The position numbers and the translations under genes were made by a program. Positions 8,910 through 17,137 of a DNA stretch of 64,000 nt are shown here, in pieces. How positions within the stretch are numbered: the first letter of the stretch is position 1; every line of letters starts with the position of its first letter. The notes beneath the pieces are model-generated. The model was not told the origin of the DNA and ran no database searches. It saw nothing but the letters and a program-made list of their open reading frames with translations. The stretch is from Chryseobacterium jejuense (GTDB lineage Bacteria > Bacteroidota > Bacteroidia > Flavobacteriales > Weeksellaceae): contig NZ_JAGIPR010000014.1 in NCBI RefSeq assembly GCF_017877355.1, positions 62,001 to 126,000 of the forward strand, given 5' to 3'.

Positions 8910-9863
8910 ATGAATATTAAAATTTCAACCGCACAATTTGAAAACAAGAGTGGTGATAAAGAATATAACCTGGGGGTTATAGAAAAACTGTCTCAACAGG
9001 CTTCTTCAGAAGGTTCCGATGTCATTGCTTTTCACGAATGTTCCATTACAGGATATACTTTTGCCAGAACCCTTTCCAAAGATCAACTACTTGATATTGC
9101 TGAACTTATTCCTGATGGAGAAAGCATTAAAAGACTACAACACATTGCTAAACAAAACAATATTGTTATTCTGGCCGGGCTTTTTGAAAAGGATGAAAAT
9201 AACAATCTCTTCAAGGCTTATGTATGTGTAGATGAGACAGGATTGAAAGCCAAGTACAGAAAGCTTCACCCTTTTATCAATCCCCATCTCACACCAGGTA
9301 ATGAATACTGTGTCTTTGAAATTCTGGGCTGGAAATGTGGTATTCTGATCTGTTATGACAACAATATTATTGAAAATGTAAGAGCTACTAAACTTCTGGG
9401 AGCAGATATTATTTTTATGCCTCATGTTACCATGTGTACGCCTTCCACGAGACCAGGAGCTGGTTTTGTAGATCCTCAGCTTTGGGAAAACAGGGTAGAA
9501 GACCCTACCTCTTTACGATTGGAATTTAACGGAATGAAAGGGAGAGACTGGCTCATGAAATGGCTTCCAGCAAGGGCTTACGACAATGGTGCTTATATTG
9601 TTTTTTCAAATCCTATTGGAATGGATGATGATCAGCTTAAGAACGGCTGCTCAATGATTATTGATCCTTTTGGAGACGTTATTGCGGAGTGTCATTCATT
9701 TGAAGACAGTTTTGAATCGGCTTTTATTATTCCTGAAAAACTTACCCAGGCAGGAGGATACCGCTATCTTAATGCAAGACGCCCGGAACTTTACAGAGAT
9801 ATTATCGGAAAAGAACATTCGTCCATGCAAAAAGTAGTATGGCTGAATGAAAAAGAAAATTAA
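8910..9863 (+). CDS. Carbon-nitrogen hydrolase (nitrilase superfamily)
   Basis: About 317 residues from the ATG at 8910 (a TTG at 8895 is an alternative). The catalytic Glu-Lys-Cys triad of the nitrilase superfamily is visible: Glu in IAFHECSITGY, Lys in YRKLHPFINP, and Cys in GILICYDNNIIENVRATKLLGAD read in two parts (GILICYDN, then ATKLLGAD). The family hydrolyses nitriles, amides or carbamoyl compounds to acids and ammonia in the cytosol. Its place between an AraC regulator and an exporter suggests inducible handling of a small amide or nitrile. The substrate class (amidase versus nitrilase) is not decided by these motifs. Confidence 0.87.
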   Translation: MNIKISTAQFENKSGDKEYNLGVIEKLSQQASSEGSDVIAFHECSITGYTFARTLSKDQLLDIAELIPDGESIKRLQHIAKQNNIVILAGLFEKDENNNLFKAYVCVDETGLKAKYRKLHPFINPHLTPGNEYCVFEILGWKCGILICYDNNIIENVRATKLLGADIIFMPHVTMCTPSTRPGAGFVDPQLWENRVEDPTSLRLEFNGMKGRDWLMKWLPARAYDNGAYIVFSNPIGMDDDQLKNGCSMIIDPFGDVIAECHSFEDSFESAFIIPEKLTQAGGYRYLNARRPELYRDIIGKEHSSMQKVVWLNEKEN

Positions 9864-9963
9864 AATATTATTATTCTGATAATTTAATACAATTTAAATA
9901 ATTTTTATAATACAATTATTCATTGGAAATTTGCATTGTCAACATCAACAAAATTACAATGCA

Positions 9964-11187
9964 ATGAATTATCAAAAAGAAATACAAATTAATACTGCAT
10001 CAGGAAGTGTAAAAAGCAAAGGCCTTCCTGCTGCATTATGGGCACTTACGATCAGTGCCTTTGGAATTGGAACTACAGAATTTGTAATCGTAGGGCTTCT
10101 TCCTACTGTTGCGGGTGATCTTGGGATTACGATTCCTTCAGCTGGATTACTGGTAAGTCTTTATGCAATAGGAGTTGCTATTGGGGCACCAATTTTAACG
10201 GCATTAACAGGGAAAATTCCCCGTAAAATGCTTTTGGTTTCCATTATGTTATTATTTGTAATTGGAAACGGATTAGCGTCTATTGCTCCCGGATTTATCA
10301 CCTTAGTACTGGCCAGAATATTAACCGGATTTGCCCACGGGGTTTATTTTTCCATAGGCTCTACTATTGCAGCATCATTGGTTCCGGAGGAGAAAAGAGC
10401 AACTGCCATTTCCATTATGTTTGCCGGGCTTACGCTGGCCATTGTAACAGGAGTACCATTGGGAACTTTTATAGGACAGCATTTTGGATGGAGAGCTACT
10501 TTCATTGGTGTTTCTATTCTTGGAATGATAGGATTGGTGGCAAGTTTACTCTTGGTTCCCAATAATTTAAAAAACGGAAAAACAGCATCTATCAAAAGTC
10601 AGTTCAAAGTATTAGGGAATAAACGTTTGATTTTTGCCTTTTTAATGACTGCTACTGGCTATGGAGGAACATTTGTGGTATTCACGTATCTGTCACCTAT
10701 TTTACAGAAAATAACAGGATTTCAGGAATCCACCGTCACTTTTATTCTGTTAGTATATGGTATTGCGATTGCATTAGGAAACCTGATTGGGGGGAAAGTA
10801 GCCAATAAAAATCCTTTGAAGGCTCTTTTATGGATGTTTGCTGCCCAGGGATTAACCTTACTGGCATTCTATTTTACAGTAAGCAGTCCGGTTTTGAGTA
10901 TTATTACTTTGTTCTTTCTGGGTGCACTTTCTTTTGCAACGGTTCCCGGTCTTCAGCTTTTAGTAGTACAGATTGCTGAGAAGGAACTTCCCGGAACTGA
11001 GGATGTAGCATCAGGAATCAATATTGCAGCTTTTAATATTGGTATTGCAATTGGATCGTATGCAGGCGGGTTGATTGTAACATCATCATTAGGATTGGGA
11101 AGCACTCCATGGATTGGTGCGTTATTCTTAGTGATTACAATCTTAATAACCATCATCAGTATTCGTTTAAGCAAAAAAGCAAACTAA
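9964..11187 (+). CDS. MFS transporter, AraJ/DHA1-like
   Basis: About 407 residues with 12 predicted membrane helices. The opening ALTISAFGIGTTEFVIVGLL is typical of the AraJ/sugar-efflux and drug:H+ antiporter (DHA1) group, and a loop GKIPRKMLL matches the MFS motif A position between helices 2 and 3. I prefer the ATG at 9964 over the upstream TTG at 9931. It is third in line after the AraC and nitrilase-like genes. It probably exports a drug, sugar or pathway product; the substrate is unknown. Confidence 0.87.
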   Translation: MNYQKEIQINTASGSVKSKGLPAALWALTISAFGIGTTEFVIVGLLPTVAGDLGITIPSAGLLVSLYAIGVAIGAPILTALTGKIPRKMLLVSIMLLFVIGNGLASIAPGFITLVLARILTGFAHGVYFSIGSTIAASLVPEEKRATAISIMFAGLTLAIVTGVPLGTFIGQHFGWRATFIGVSILGMIGLVASLLLVPNNLKNGKTASIKSQFKVLGNKRLIFAFLMTATGYGGTFVVFTYLSPILQKITGFQESTVTFILLVYGIAIALGNLIGGKVANKNPLKALLWMFAAQGLTLLAFYFTVSSPVLSIITLFFLGALSFATVPGLQLLVVQIAEKELPGTEDVASGINIAAFNIGIAIGSYAGGLIVTSSLGLGSTPWIGALFLVITILITIISIRLSKKAN

Positions 11188-11229
11188 TATTCAATCTTAC
11201 CCAATATCCCAATTGAAGGACTGAACTTT

Positions 11230-11270
11230 CCCCTCTCTTGGAGGGGTGGCAAAAATTCAAAGAATTTTTG
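11230..11270. repeat. Double-hairpin intergenic repeat (cccctc...gagggg type)
   Basis: CCCCTC (11230-11235) pairs with GAGGGG (11241-11246). It is followed at once by CAAAAATTC (11250-11258) pairing with GAATTTTTG (11262-11270). The pair of short perfect hairpins looks like a small dispersed element. It sits in the 301-base gap 11188-11488, which has no gene. Confidence 0.5.
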
Positions 11271-11355
11271 ACTGGGTGGTCCATAGCACACATTAAATTA
11301 TATTTCCAGACACAATATGTTAGATTGAAGTAAATACATGAAGTGAGGTTTTATG

Positions 11356-11384
11356 AAAAGGGCAGATCAATGATCTGCTCTTTT
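11356..11384. terminator. Bidirectional terminator-like palindrome
   Basis: A near-perfect 29-base palindrome: AAAAGGGCAGATCA (11356-11369) against TGATCTGCTCTTTT (11371-11384), one wobble, flanked by A and T runs. It could end transcripts from both sides: the MFS gene on plus and the small lipoprotein gene on minus. Confidence 0.65.
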
Positions 11385-11488
11385 ATATTTTTAATCTGAC
11401 GCAAAGTTTTTATTATTATGCTGCTTTATTTTAGGGAGCAAAGAAGGAATCAACAAGTTGATTTGACTAAGCTAATGATATAACCTTA

Positions 11489-11734
11489 CTATCTTGGTCT
11501 GTCCGGTTTTGTTGGATCAATTGTCTCGTCTGGATTATCACCTTGGATGGGTGGTGTAATTTTAGAAGTAGATGATTCTGTTTTAGTAGAATTTACTTTT
11601 ATTCCTTGTTTGTTTAAATTTGCACCAATTTTCATAGCTGACTCTTGCGGAGTAACATTTTCATCTCGGTCAGAGCATGAACTTACAGAAAATGCAATAG
11701 CTGTACTTGCTGCTAAAATGATTAGTTTTTTCAT
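11489..11734 (-). CDS. Small predicted lipoprotein, unknown function
   Basis: 81 residues. The N-terminus MKKLIILAASTAIAFSVSSC is a lipoprotein signal peptide with cysteine at residue 20. The rest is low-complexity and polar, rich in Ser, Thr, Pro and Asp, and ends in a proline-rich tail (PDETIDPTKPDRPR). No domain is recognised. A short lipidated, probably disordered, outer-membrane-associated peptide is the most that can be said. Confidence 0.68.
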   Translation of the reverse strand: MKKLIILAASTAIAFSVSSCSDRDENVTPQESAMKIGANLNKQGIKVNSTKTESSTSKITPPIQGDNPDETIDPTKPDRPR

Positions 11735-11934
11735 AGTAATTGTTTTATATTAAGTGGTAAAAATACTAATTAACAGATGATATTTTACTATGTATTTCCC
11801 GTTTTTATGAATTGCTGATTCTTTGGATAAAAAAAACCTTCGCTATAAAAAATCTATGCAGCTATTTGCTTTCTCAATGGAAATCATTAAATTAGAGATA
11901 ATGGTGTTTTGCCAGTGATTAAAAAAACTTTCAT

Positions 11935-12126
11935 ATGAAGGAGATTGTTTATGGTTACATTATCAAAGTGATCGAAACAGAGGGAAGAGAGAGTTTTCCC
12001 TATGAAGAAATTGCTGAATTATTTGGTTTAAATACTAACCAATATCAAAATTTAGCGAAAAATGCTGGGTGGTACAATTTAAGATTCCGCATTGTAAAAG
12101 AAACAATATTCTTTTACAAGATTTAA
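11935..12126 (+). CDS. Hypothetical 63-residue protein
   Basis: MKEIVYGYIIKVIETEGRES opens a mostly helical 63-residue protein. The middle (YEEIAELFGLNTNQYQNLAK) could be a small HTH-like segment, but the match is weak. A hairpin with a T-tract follows its stop codon within 8 bases, which supports it as a real transcription unit. It is probably accessory, as are its neighbours. Confidence 0.5.
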   Translation: MKEIVYGYIIKVIETEGRESFPYEEIAELFGLNTNQYQNLAKNAGWYNLRFRIVKETIFFYKI

Positions 12127-12133
12127 AATTATT

Positions 12134-12154
12134 GGCCTTCTCTTTGAGAGGGCT
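12134..12154 (+). terminator. Intrinsic terminator after 63-residue ORF
   Basis: GGCCTTCTC (12134-12142) pairs with GAGAGGGCT (12146-12154), with two wobbles and a 3-base loop, followed by TTTTGTT. A TATATTTG -7 box for the next gene follows at 12161-12168. Confidence 0.6.
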
Positions 12155-12185
12155 TTTTGTTATATTTGTGAAAAACATAATAATT

Positions 12186-12896
12186 ATGATTGAACAGTTA
12201 TCTGTTTTACCTGATATATATAAAGGAATTTTTACTGGTGTTATTGGCGCATTTATTACTGGAATTGCCGTTTATTTAAATGAAAAATCTAAACGAAGAG
12301 CTTTACTGAATGATAATAAAAGATTAGTTAAAGAAACAGAAAGTATAAAAGCAGATTATAATAGAGAATTAGAAGAGTTAAAGAGAGATCATCAGCTCGA
12401 AATTTCAAGAAGAAAACACCAGTACGAAGGAAAAAAAGATTCATATGTAGCTTTTTTCAAAATGATAGATACTTTTTCTGCCGATCAAAATATTAAGTCA
12501 CAAGAAAAGCTAAGAGATTATATCCATGAGTTCAACAGGAACTTTGGAGATACTCAAAGTAGTCAAAAAAAGGCGACACTTGTCTTTTCGAAAAAAATTC
12601 AAGCAATTACAATGGAATCCTACAAAGAATTTATTCGACTAAAGCAGGAAACGAGCGTAATTAAATTAATGGCAAGCGAAGATGTTGTTAATCATTTACA
12701 ATTAATGGAATTAGGATATGAAAATTTAATGAAAGAATCTGATAAGATGATGAGCGCAATGCCTGTCCTAGTTATGTCGCAAAATGAAGAAAAAATGAAG
12801 GCAATGAAAGATGAAATAGAAATAAAGGGAAGAGTCATTAACCAAATCAAGGATGAACTAAACGGTTTGATGAGAAAAGAGCTTAATGAAATATAA
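12186..12896 (+). CDS. Membrane-anchored coiled-coil protein, unknown function
   Basis: 236 residues from the ATG at 12186, which lies 18 bases after a TATATTTG -7 box; earlier in-frame codons precede that promoter. One membrane segment (about residues 12-32, GIFTGVIGAFITGIAVYL) is followed by a long charged coiled coil (LVKETESIKADYNRELEEL and onwards), then helical sequence to the end. The layout, one N-terminal anchor and a cytoplasmic coiled-coil body, is seen in many accessory bacterial proteins. No catalytic motif was found. Confidence 0.68.
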   Translation: MIEQLSVLPDIYKGIFTGVIGAFITGIAVYLNEKSKRRALLNDNKRLVKETESIKADYNRELEELKRDHQLEISRRKHQYEGKKDSYVAFFKMIDTFSADQNIKSQEKLRDYIHEFNRNFGDTQSSQKKATLVFSKKIQAITMESYKEFIRLKQETSVIKLMASEDVVNHLQLMELGYENLMKESDKMMSAMPVLVMSQNEEKMKAMKDEIEIKGRVINQIKDELNGLMRKELNEI

Positions 12897-12903
12897 ATAA
12901 AAC

Positions 12904-12921
12904 AGCCCCTTAATTGGGGCT
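12904..12921. terminator. Hairpin between convergent genes
   Basis: AGCCCC (12904-12909) pairs with GGGGCT (12916-12921) around a 6-base loop, 7 bases after one stop codon and 4 bases before the opposite one. It probably terminates both convergent genes, although a long T-tract is missing. Confidence 0.5.
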
Positions 12922-12924
12922 AGC

Positions 12925-13164
12925 TTAAATGCGTTGTGAAAAAATTTCTAAATCAATTTCTGATGGTTCGAAAATAATTACACTATTACGAAGTAATTCA
13001 GCAGGAAAGAATCTTTCAGTTCCATCCTCGCTTGGTACTATCCAACAATTACCTTCATTTTTAATACATTGTTTAATGACTTCTTTGTGTTTGTCAAATC
13101 TATCGTTTGGAACATCCACAATGTGTTCAACAGAACCGTGTTTAATTATAATTCTTCTATTCAT
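12925..13164 (-). CDS. Hypothetical 79-residue protein
   Basis: A small soluble protein beginning MNRRIIIKHGSVEHIVDVPN, with a mixed alpha/beta pattern and a C-terminal acidic segment (IFEPSEIDLEIFSQRI). No family was recognised. The overlapping plus-strand frame has no sensible protein character, and the hairpin at its stop codon supports this strand. It belongs to the small accessory patch 11.4-13.2 kb. Confidence 0.5.
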   Translation of the reverse strand: MNRRIIIKHGSVEHIVDVPNDRFDKHKEVIKQCIKNEGNCWIVPSEDGTERFFPAELLRNSVIIFEPSEIDLEIFSQRI

Positions 13165-13253
13165 GATGTTTTTGTTTATTTAGTCAAATTTAACTCTTTT
13201 CCTTTAAGTGTGAAGAAAAGATTTTTATATACTATAATACCATATAACGAACC

Positions 13254-13904
13254 TCACACCTCATAAATCCCATCATCCGTAAACACAAAAAACTTACTTT
13301 TCTTAGGAAGATTTTTAGTGTCTAGGCCTGTAAACTCACTGAATGCCGGAAGTAACAGCTGGTTTTCACTAAGGGCAAAACAGGGAAGCCTGATGCTTTT
13401 CACAGCAGAATTCAAAACAATCCCCGGATGAATATGACCAGTAATCTGAAAACCGGATCTCTCTTTATCAAAATCATGGATCAACGTAAACGCTCCCAGT
13501 TCCAATAAAGATGCTTTAAAATCCAGGCAAAGCTTTTTCTCCAAAGACTCTGAGATACGGTCGTGATTTCCCTCGATAAGATGAAACTGTAAATCAGGAT
13601 ATTGATTTCTCCATTGGCAAAACTCATCTACATCAGAATTATCACCGGCATGAAGAAGATCACCCACTACAATAAATTTTTCAGGCTGGAAATATTCAAT
13701 GAGTGCAGATAGCCTTTCCAAATCACTTTTCATGATATGATTCGCCAGTGCAATACCATTTTTACGGAAATGAGCGGTCTTTCCAATGTGAAGATCGGAA
13801 AGGAGTAAGGCTTTTTCTTTTTCCCAGAACACAGCACGCTGATTGGTTAAGATAAAAACCTCATTGTGAATGATGGTTTCTTTGGTAGCAATAAACACGG
13901 ACAA
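13254..13904 (-). CDS. pdeM: Ligase-associated metallophosphoesterase PdeM
   Basis: 216 residues. All calcineurin-like phosphoesterase motifs are present in order: DLHIG (Asp-x-His), GDLLHAGD, GNHDR and GHIHPG, giving a two-metal active site. The size and the neighbours fit the ligase-associated DNA-damage-response phosphoesterase that accompanies an Lhr-type helicase, an ATP-dependent ligase and an MBL exonuclease. It is the last gene of the minus-strand cluster, 27 bases after gpmA. It probably removes or processes DNA or RNA ends during repair. Confidence 0.9.
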   Translation of the reverse strand: MSVFIATKETIIHNEVFILTNQRAVFWEKEKALLLSDLHIGKTAHFRKNGIALANHIMKSDLERLSALIEYFQPEKFIVVGDLLHAGDNSDVDEFCQWRNQYPDLQFHLIEGNHDRISESLEKKLCLDFKASLLELGAFTLIHDFDKERSGFQITGHIHPGIVLNSAVKSIRLPCFALSENQLLLPAFSEFTGLDTKNLPKKSKFFVFTDDGIYEV

Positions 13905-13931
13905 ATTAGTTCAAAGTTTTGGGTTTAAAGT

Positions 13932-14534
13932 TTAAGGTTCTCTTCTGCTTACATGAAAATTTTCATCAAAGATATAGGTAATTGGAATTCCGGTTGCAAT
14001 TTCTCTTTCCAGAATTTCTTCAGGAGATAAGTGTTCCAAATACATGATAAGGGCACGAAGGCTGTTTCCATGGGCAACAATCAATACATTTTCACCTTTC
14101 TTCAACAAGGGAGCAATTTCTTTTTCAAAATAAGGAATCACTCTGTTATAGGTATCTTTAAGACTTTCACCACCCGGAGGAACCACATCAAAAGATCTTC
14201 GCCAGGTATGCACCTGCTCATCTCCGTATTTCAGTGCGGTTTCTGCTTTATTAAGACCTTCAAGATTTCCGTAAGAACGTTCATTCAAAGCTTTATCCAT
14301 AACAATGGGAATATTGGGGTTTCCAATTTCATCAAGGATAATGGATAGGGTATGTTTCGCTCTGAGTAAAACTGAAGTAAAGGCAATGTCTATTTTTTCT
14401 TTTTTTAAGGCAATTCCTGCATTTTTCGCTTCTTCAATTCCTGTTTCTGTAATATCGATATCCTGCCATCCGGTGAATCTGTTTTCGAGATTCCAGAGTG
14501 ACTGTCCGTGACGGACTAAAAACAATTTTGCCAT
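13932..14534 (-). CDS. gpmA: 2,3-bisphosphoglycerate-dependent phosphoglycerate mutase
   Basis: 200 residues with the histidine-phosphatase signature LVRHGQSLWN (catalytic His9), FTGWQDIDIT, ERSYGNLEGLNK, and the second histidine in IVAHGNSLRAL. These are diagnostic of the cofactor-dependent phosphoglycerate mutase of glycolysis, which converts 3-phosphoglycerate to 2-phosphoglycerate. It is shorter than the E. coli enzyme (~250 aa), as is usual for the compact form. It stands between the helicase and the phosphoesterase of a DNA repair cluster, with 27 bases to pdeM. That position is unusual for a glycolytic gene. Confidence 0.92.
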   Translation of the reverse strand: MAKLFLVRHGQSLWNLENRFTGWQDIDITETGIEEAKNAGIALKKEKIDIAFTSVLLRAKHTLSIILDEIGNPNIPIVMDKALNERSYGNLEGLNKAETALKYGDEQVHTWRRSFDVVPPGGESLKDTYNRVIPYFEKEIAPLLKKGENVLIVAHGNSLRALIMYLEHLSPEEILEREIATGIPITYIFDENFHVSRREP

Positions 14535-14686
14535 TATGTATTTTTTATTTTAAACTTCTAAGAAGCTATACTCTAAGTTACGGTGATTATTTAAACTTAT
14601 CAAGAAAATTCCGTAAGAATACTAGGCTAACAATAAGATTGAAATACAACACTCAATGTATTGAAAAACATCTGATTGACTTTTCT

Positions 14687-17137
14687 TCAGATATCATTTA
14701 TATTGGAGAGCTTCAGCATTCTTTTAATTCTGGCATCCAAGCCTTCACTGGAAAGTGTCTGCCTGAGACTGTCTACTTTAATTGGGAAGCTTAAAGGTGT
14801 AAAAGAACGGGAATGTTTTAAAATAATCGTAGATTTTTCAATTCTTTTAAAGGCTTCTACCAATCTTTGTTCCTGCAGCTGCATATTAAAAACTTCGGTA
14901 TAGGCCTGTCTGATTAAAAAATGATCGGCATCATAGTCTTCCAATACTTTAAAGATCAAGCCTGCTGAACTCTGTAATGATTTATTGGAACGTTGTTTTC
15001 CTGCATAGTTTTGAATCACCATTCCGGAGATCACAGCAATATCTCTGAATTTCCGCCTTGCCATTTCTGCTGAATTGATACTGGCAATCACATCATTCAT
15101 CAAATTATCCCGGGTTAATATTTGTTGTAAGTTTTCTTCATTCAACGGAATTTCCTTATCACTGAATAATTCAAATCCATAGTCGTTCATCGCCATTGAA
15201 AAGGAGATAGGAGCTAGTTTTGAGATGCGATAGGCGATGAGTGCAGCCATCACTTCATGTACCAGACGGCCTTCAAAAGGATATAGAAACAGGTGATAAC
15301 CTTCGCGGTTTTTAATCATTTCTACCAAAAATTCATTCTCTTTTGGAATGTGTGAGTTTTCTTCCTGATTGACTAACAGCGGATGCAGAAACTTAAGTTC
15401 TTTTTCTGAAGCTTTCGGACTTAAGGCATGTGAAAGTTTTTCTCTTAAAAAATGGCCCAGATTGGAACTCAAAGGCAGCCTTCCGCCCAGATAACTTGGA
15501 ACCAGAGCTTTTCCTTTGGCAGCTCTCACATAAACCGTCATGTCCTTAATCATAGCAACTTCCAGTGTTCTCCCTGCCAGAATGAATTTTTCCTCTTTTT
15601 TCAGTTTTGAAATAAAATATTCTTCAATCATTCCTATATAACCTCCGGAAATAAATTTAACTTTAAGCATGGCATCACTGACAATCACTCCCATATTCAT
15701 CCGGTGAAGCATTGCTATTTTTCGGGAAGTTACTTTGTATAAACCATCTTCCATCACCACAATTTTATGGAATTCTTCATAGTTTTTTAAAACACTTCCG
15801 CCAATGGTCAGAAACTCAAGAATACTTTTCCATTCTTCCTCCATCATTTCCTGGAAAGCATATACTTTTTTAATTCTTTCATAGACTTCATCGGGATAAA
15901 AACCGTTTCCAACGGCTAAAGTCATTAGAAACTGAACCAAAACATCAAAGCACAAAACCTGAGGCTCTCTTGGTTCAACAACTTTTTGTTTTACAGCTTC
16001 TTTTAAGGCAGAAACCTCTATTAATTCCAATGAATGGGTAGGAACACAATAAATTCTGGAAGTTTCAAAAGGGGAGTGCCCACTACGGCCTGCCCTTTGA
16101 AGAAATCTTGCGACGCCTTTTGCGGAACCAATCTGAATGACCGTATCAACGGGCTTAAAATCTATCCCAAGATCTAATGATGAGGTGGAAACAACCGCTT
16201 TTAATTTCCCGGAGCTCAGATTTTCTTCAATCCAGACTCTTAGATGAGCATCAATGGAACTGTGATGAATGGCAATTTGCCCTGCAAAATCAGGGTAGGC
16301 ATCCAAAAGTAACTGATACCACATTTCACTCTGGCTTCGGGTATTAGTAAAGACAATGGTAGATTTCGATTCAAGGATAATGGGAACTACTTTATCTGCC
16401 AGTTTGTGCCCAAGATGTCCAGCCCAAGGGAGTATTTCAATTTCGTCCGGAAAAACCGGAATAATGTCGATCTTTTTATGTTCTTTGGCCGTTATTTTTG
16501 TTTTTTTAATGTCATATGGAATCAAAACATCCATGGCTTCATCCAAATTCCCGATGGTAGCAGTAATCCCCCAGATCTGTAGTTTCGGAACATACTTTCT
16601 GAGCTGAGATATTCCCAGTTCTGCCATAACACCGCGTTTTGAGCCTAATAATTCGTGCCATTCATCTACCACCACACATTTCATATCCCTGAAAAAGATT
16701 TCATGATTTTTCTGAGCTAAAAGAAGATGTAAACTTTCCGGAGTAACCACAAGGATTTCAGGCATCTTTTTTACCTGCTGCTGCCTTACTTTAGGATCTG
16801 TATCTCCGTTTCTTACACCAACAGCCCAATCAAGGCCAATCTCATCTATCGCTTCCTGCATCGCTTTAGCAATATCCTTAGACAAAGATCGAAGTGGAGT
16901 AATCCAGATCATTTTAAGCCCTTTTTTATAGTTTTCGGGATGGTTTAAAAAGTCTGAGATCAATGCTAAAAAAACAGAAAAGGTCTTACCGAATCCTGTA
17001 GGAGCCACTACCATACCACTGTATCCACTTCCAAATTTCCGCCATGTATCAGTCTGAAATTTAAAAGGGGACATGTCTTTATCCTTCATCCATTGCTGAA
17101 TGATGGTTAACCCGTTGCTATGTTCAAAGGCTGCCAC
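14687..17137 (-). CDS. Ligase-associated DEXH-box helicase (Lhr-type)
   Basis: 816 residues. Superfamily-2 helicase motifs are clear: Walker A APTGFGKT at about 45-52, DEWH at 158-161, TAT in motif III, and QRAGRSGH at 347-354. An Lhr-type winged-helix and core extension makes up the C-terminal half. Lhr-Core helicases are 3'-to-5' DNA translocases that unwind RNA:DNA hybrids. The ATG directly abuts the ligase stop, showing one operon. In known clusters this protein works with the ligase, exonuclease and phosphoesterase in DNA repair. It is distantly related to the second Lhr-like helicase at 25982-28135. Confidence 0.93.
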   Translation of the reverse strand: MAAFEHSNGLTIIQQWMKDKDMSPFKFQTDTWRKFGSGYSGMVVAPTGFGKTFSVFLALISDFLNHPENYKKGLKMIWITPLRSLSKDIAKAMQEAIDEIGLDWAVGVRNGDTDPKVRQQQVKKMPEILVVTPESLHLLLAQKNHEIFFRDMKCVVVDEWHELLGSKRGVMAELGISQLRKYVPKLQIWGITATIGNLDEAMDVLIPYDIKKTKITAKEHKKIDIIPVFPDEIEILPWAGHLGHKLADKVVPIILESKSTIVFTNTRSQSEMWYQLLLDAYPDFAGQIAIHHSSIDAHLRVWIEENLSSGKLKAVVSTSSLDLGIDFKPVDTVIQIGSAKGVARFLQRAGRSGHSPFETSRIYCVPTHSLELIEVSALKEAVKQKVVEPREPQVLCFDVLVQFLMTLAVGNGFYPDEVYERIKKVYAFQEMMEEEWKSILEFLTIGGSVLKNYEEFHKIVVMEDGLYKVTSRKIAMLHRMNMGVIVSDAMLKVKFISGGYIGMIEEYFISKLKKEEKFILAGRTLEVAMIKDMTVYVRAAKGKALVPSYLGGRLPLSSNLGHFLREKLSHALSPKASEKELKFLHPLLVNQEENSHIPKENEFLVEMIKNREGYHLFLYPFEGRLVHEVMAALIAYRISKLAPISFSMAMNDYGFELFSDKEIPLNEENLQQILTRDNLMNDVIASINSAEMARRKFRDIAVISGMVIQNYAGKQRSNKSLQSSAGLIFKVLEDYDADHFLIRQAYTEVFNMQLQEQRLVEAFKRIEKSTIILKHSRSFTPLSFPIKVDSLRQTLSSEGLDARIKRMLKLSNINDI

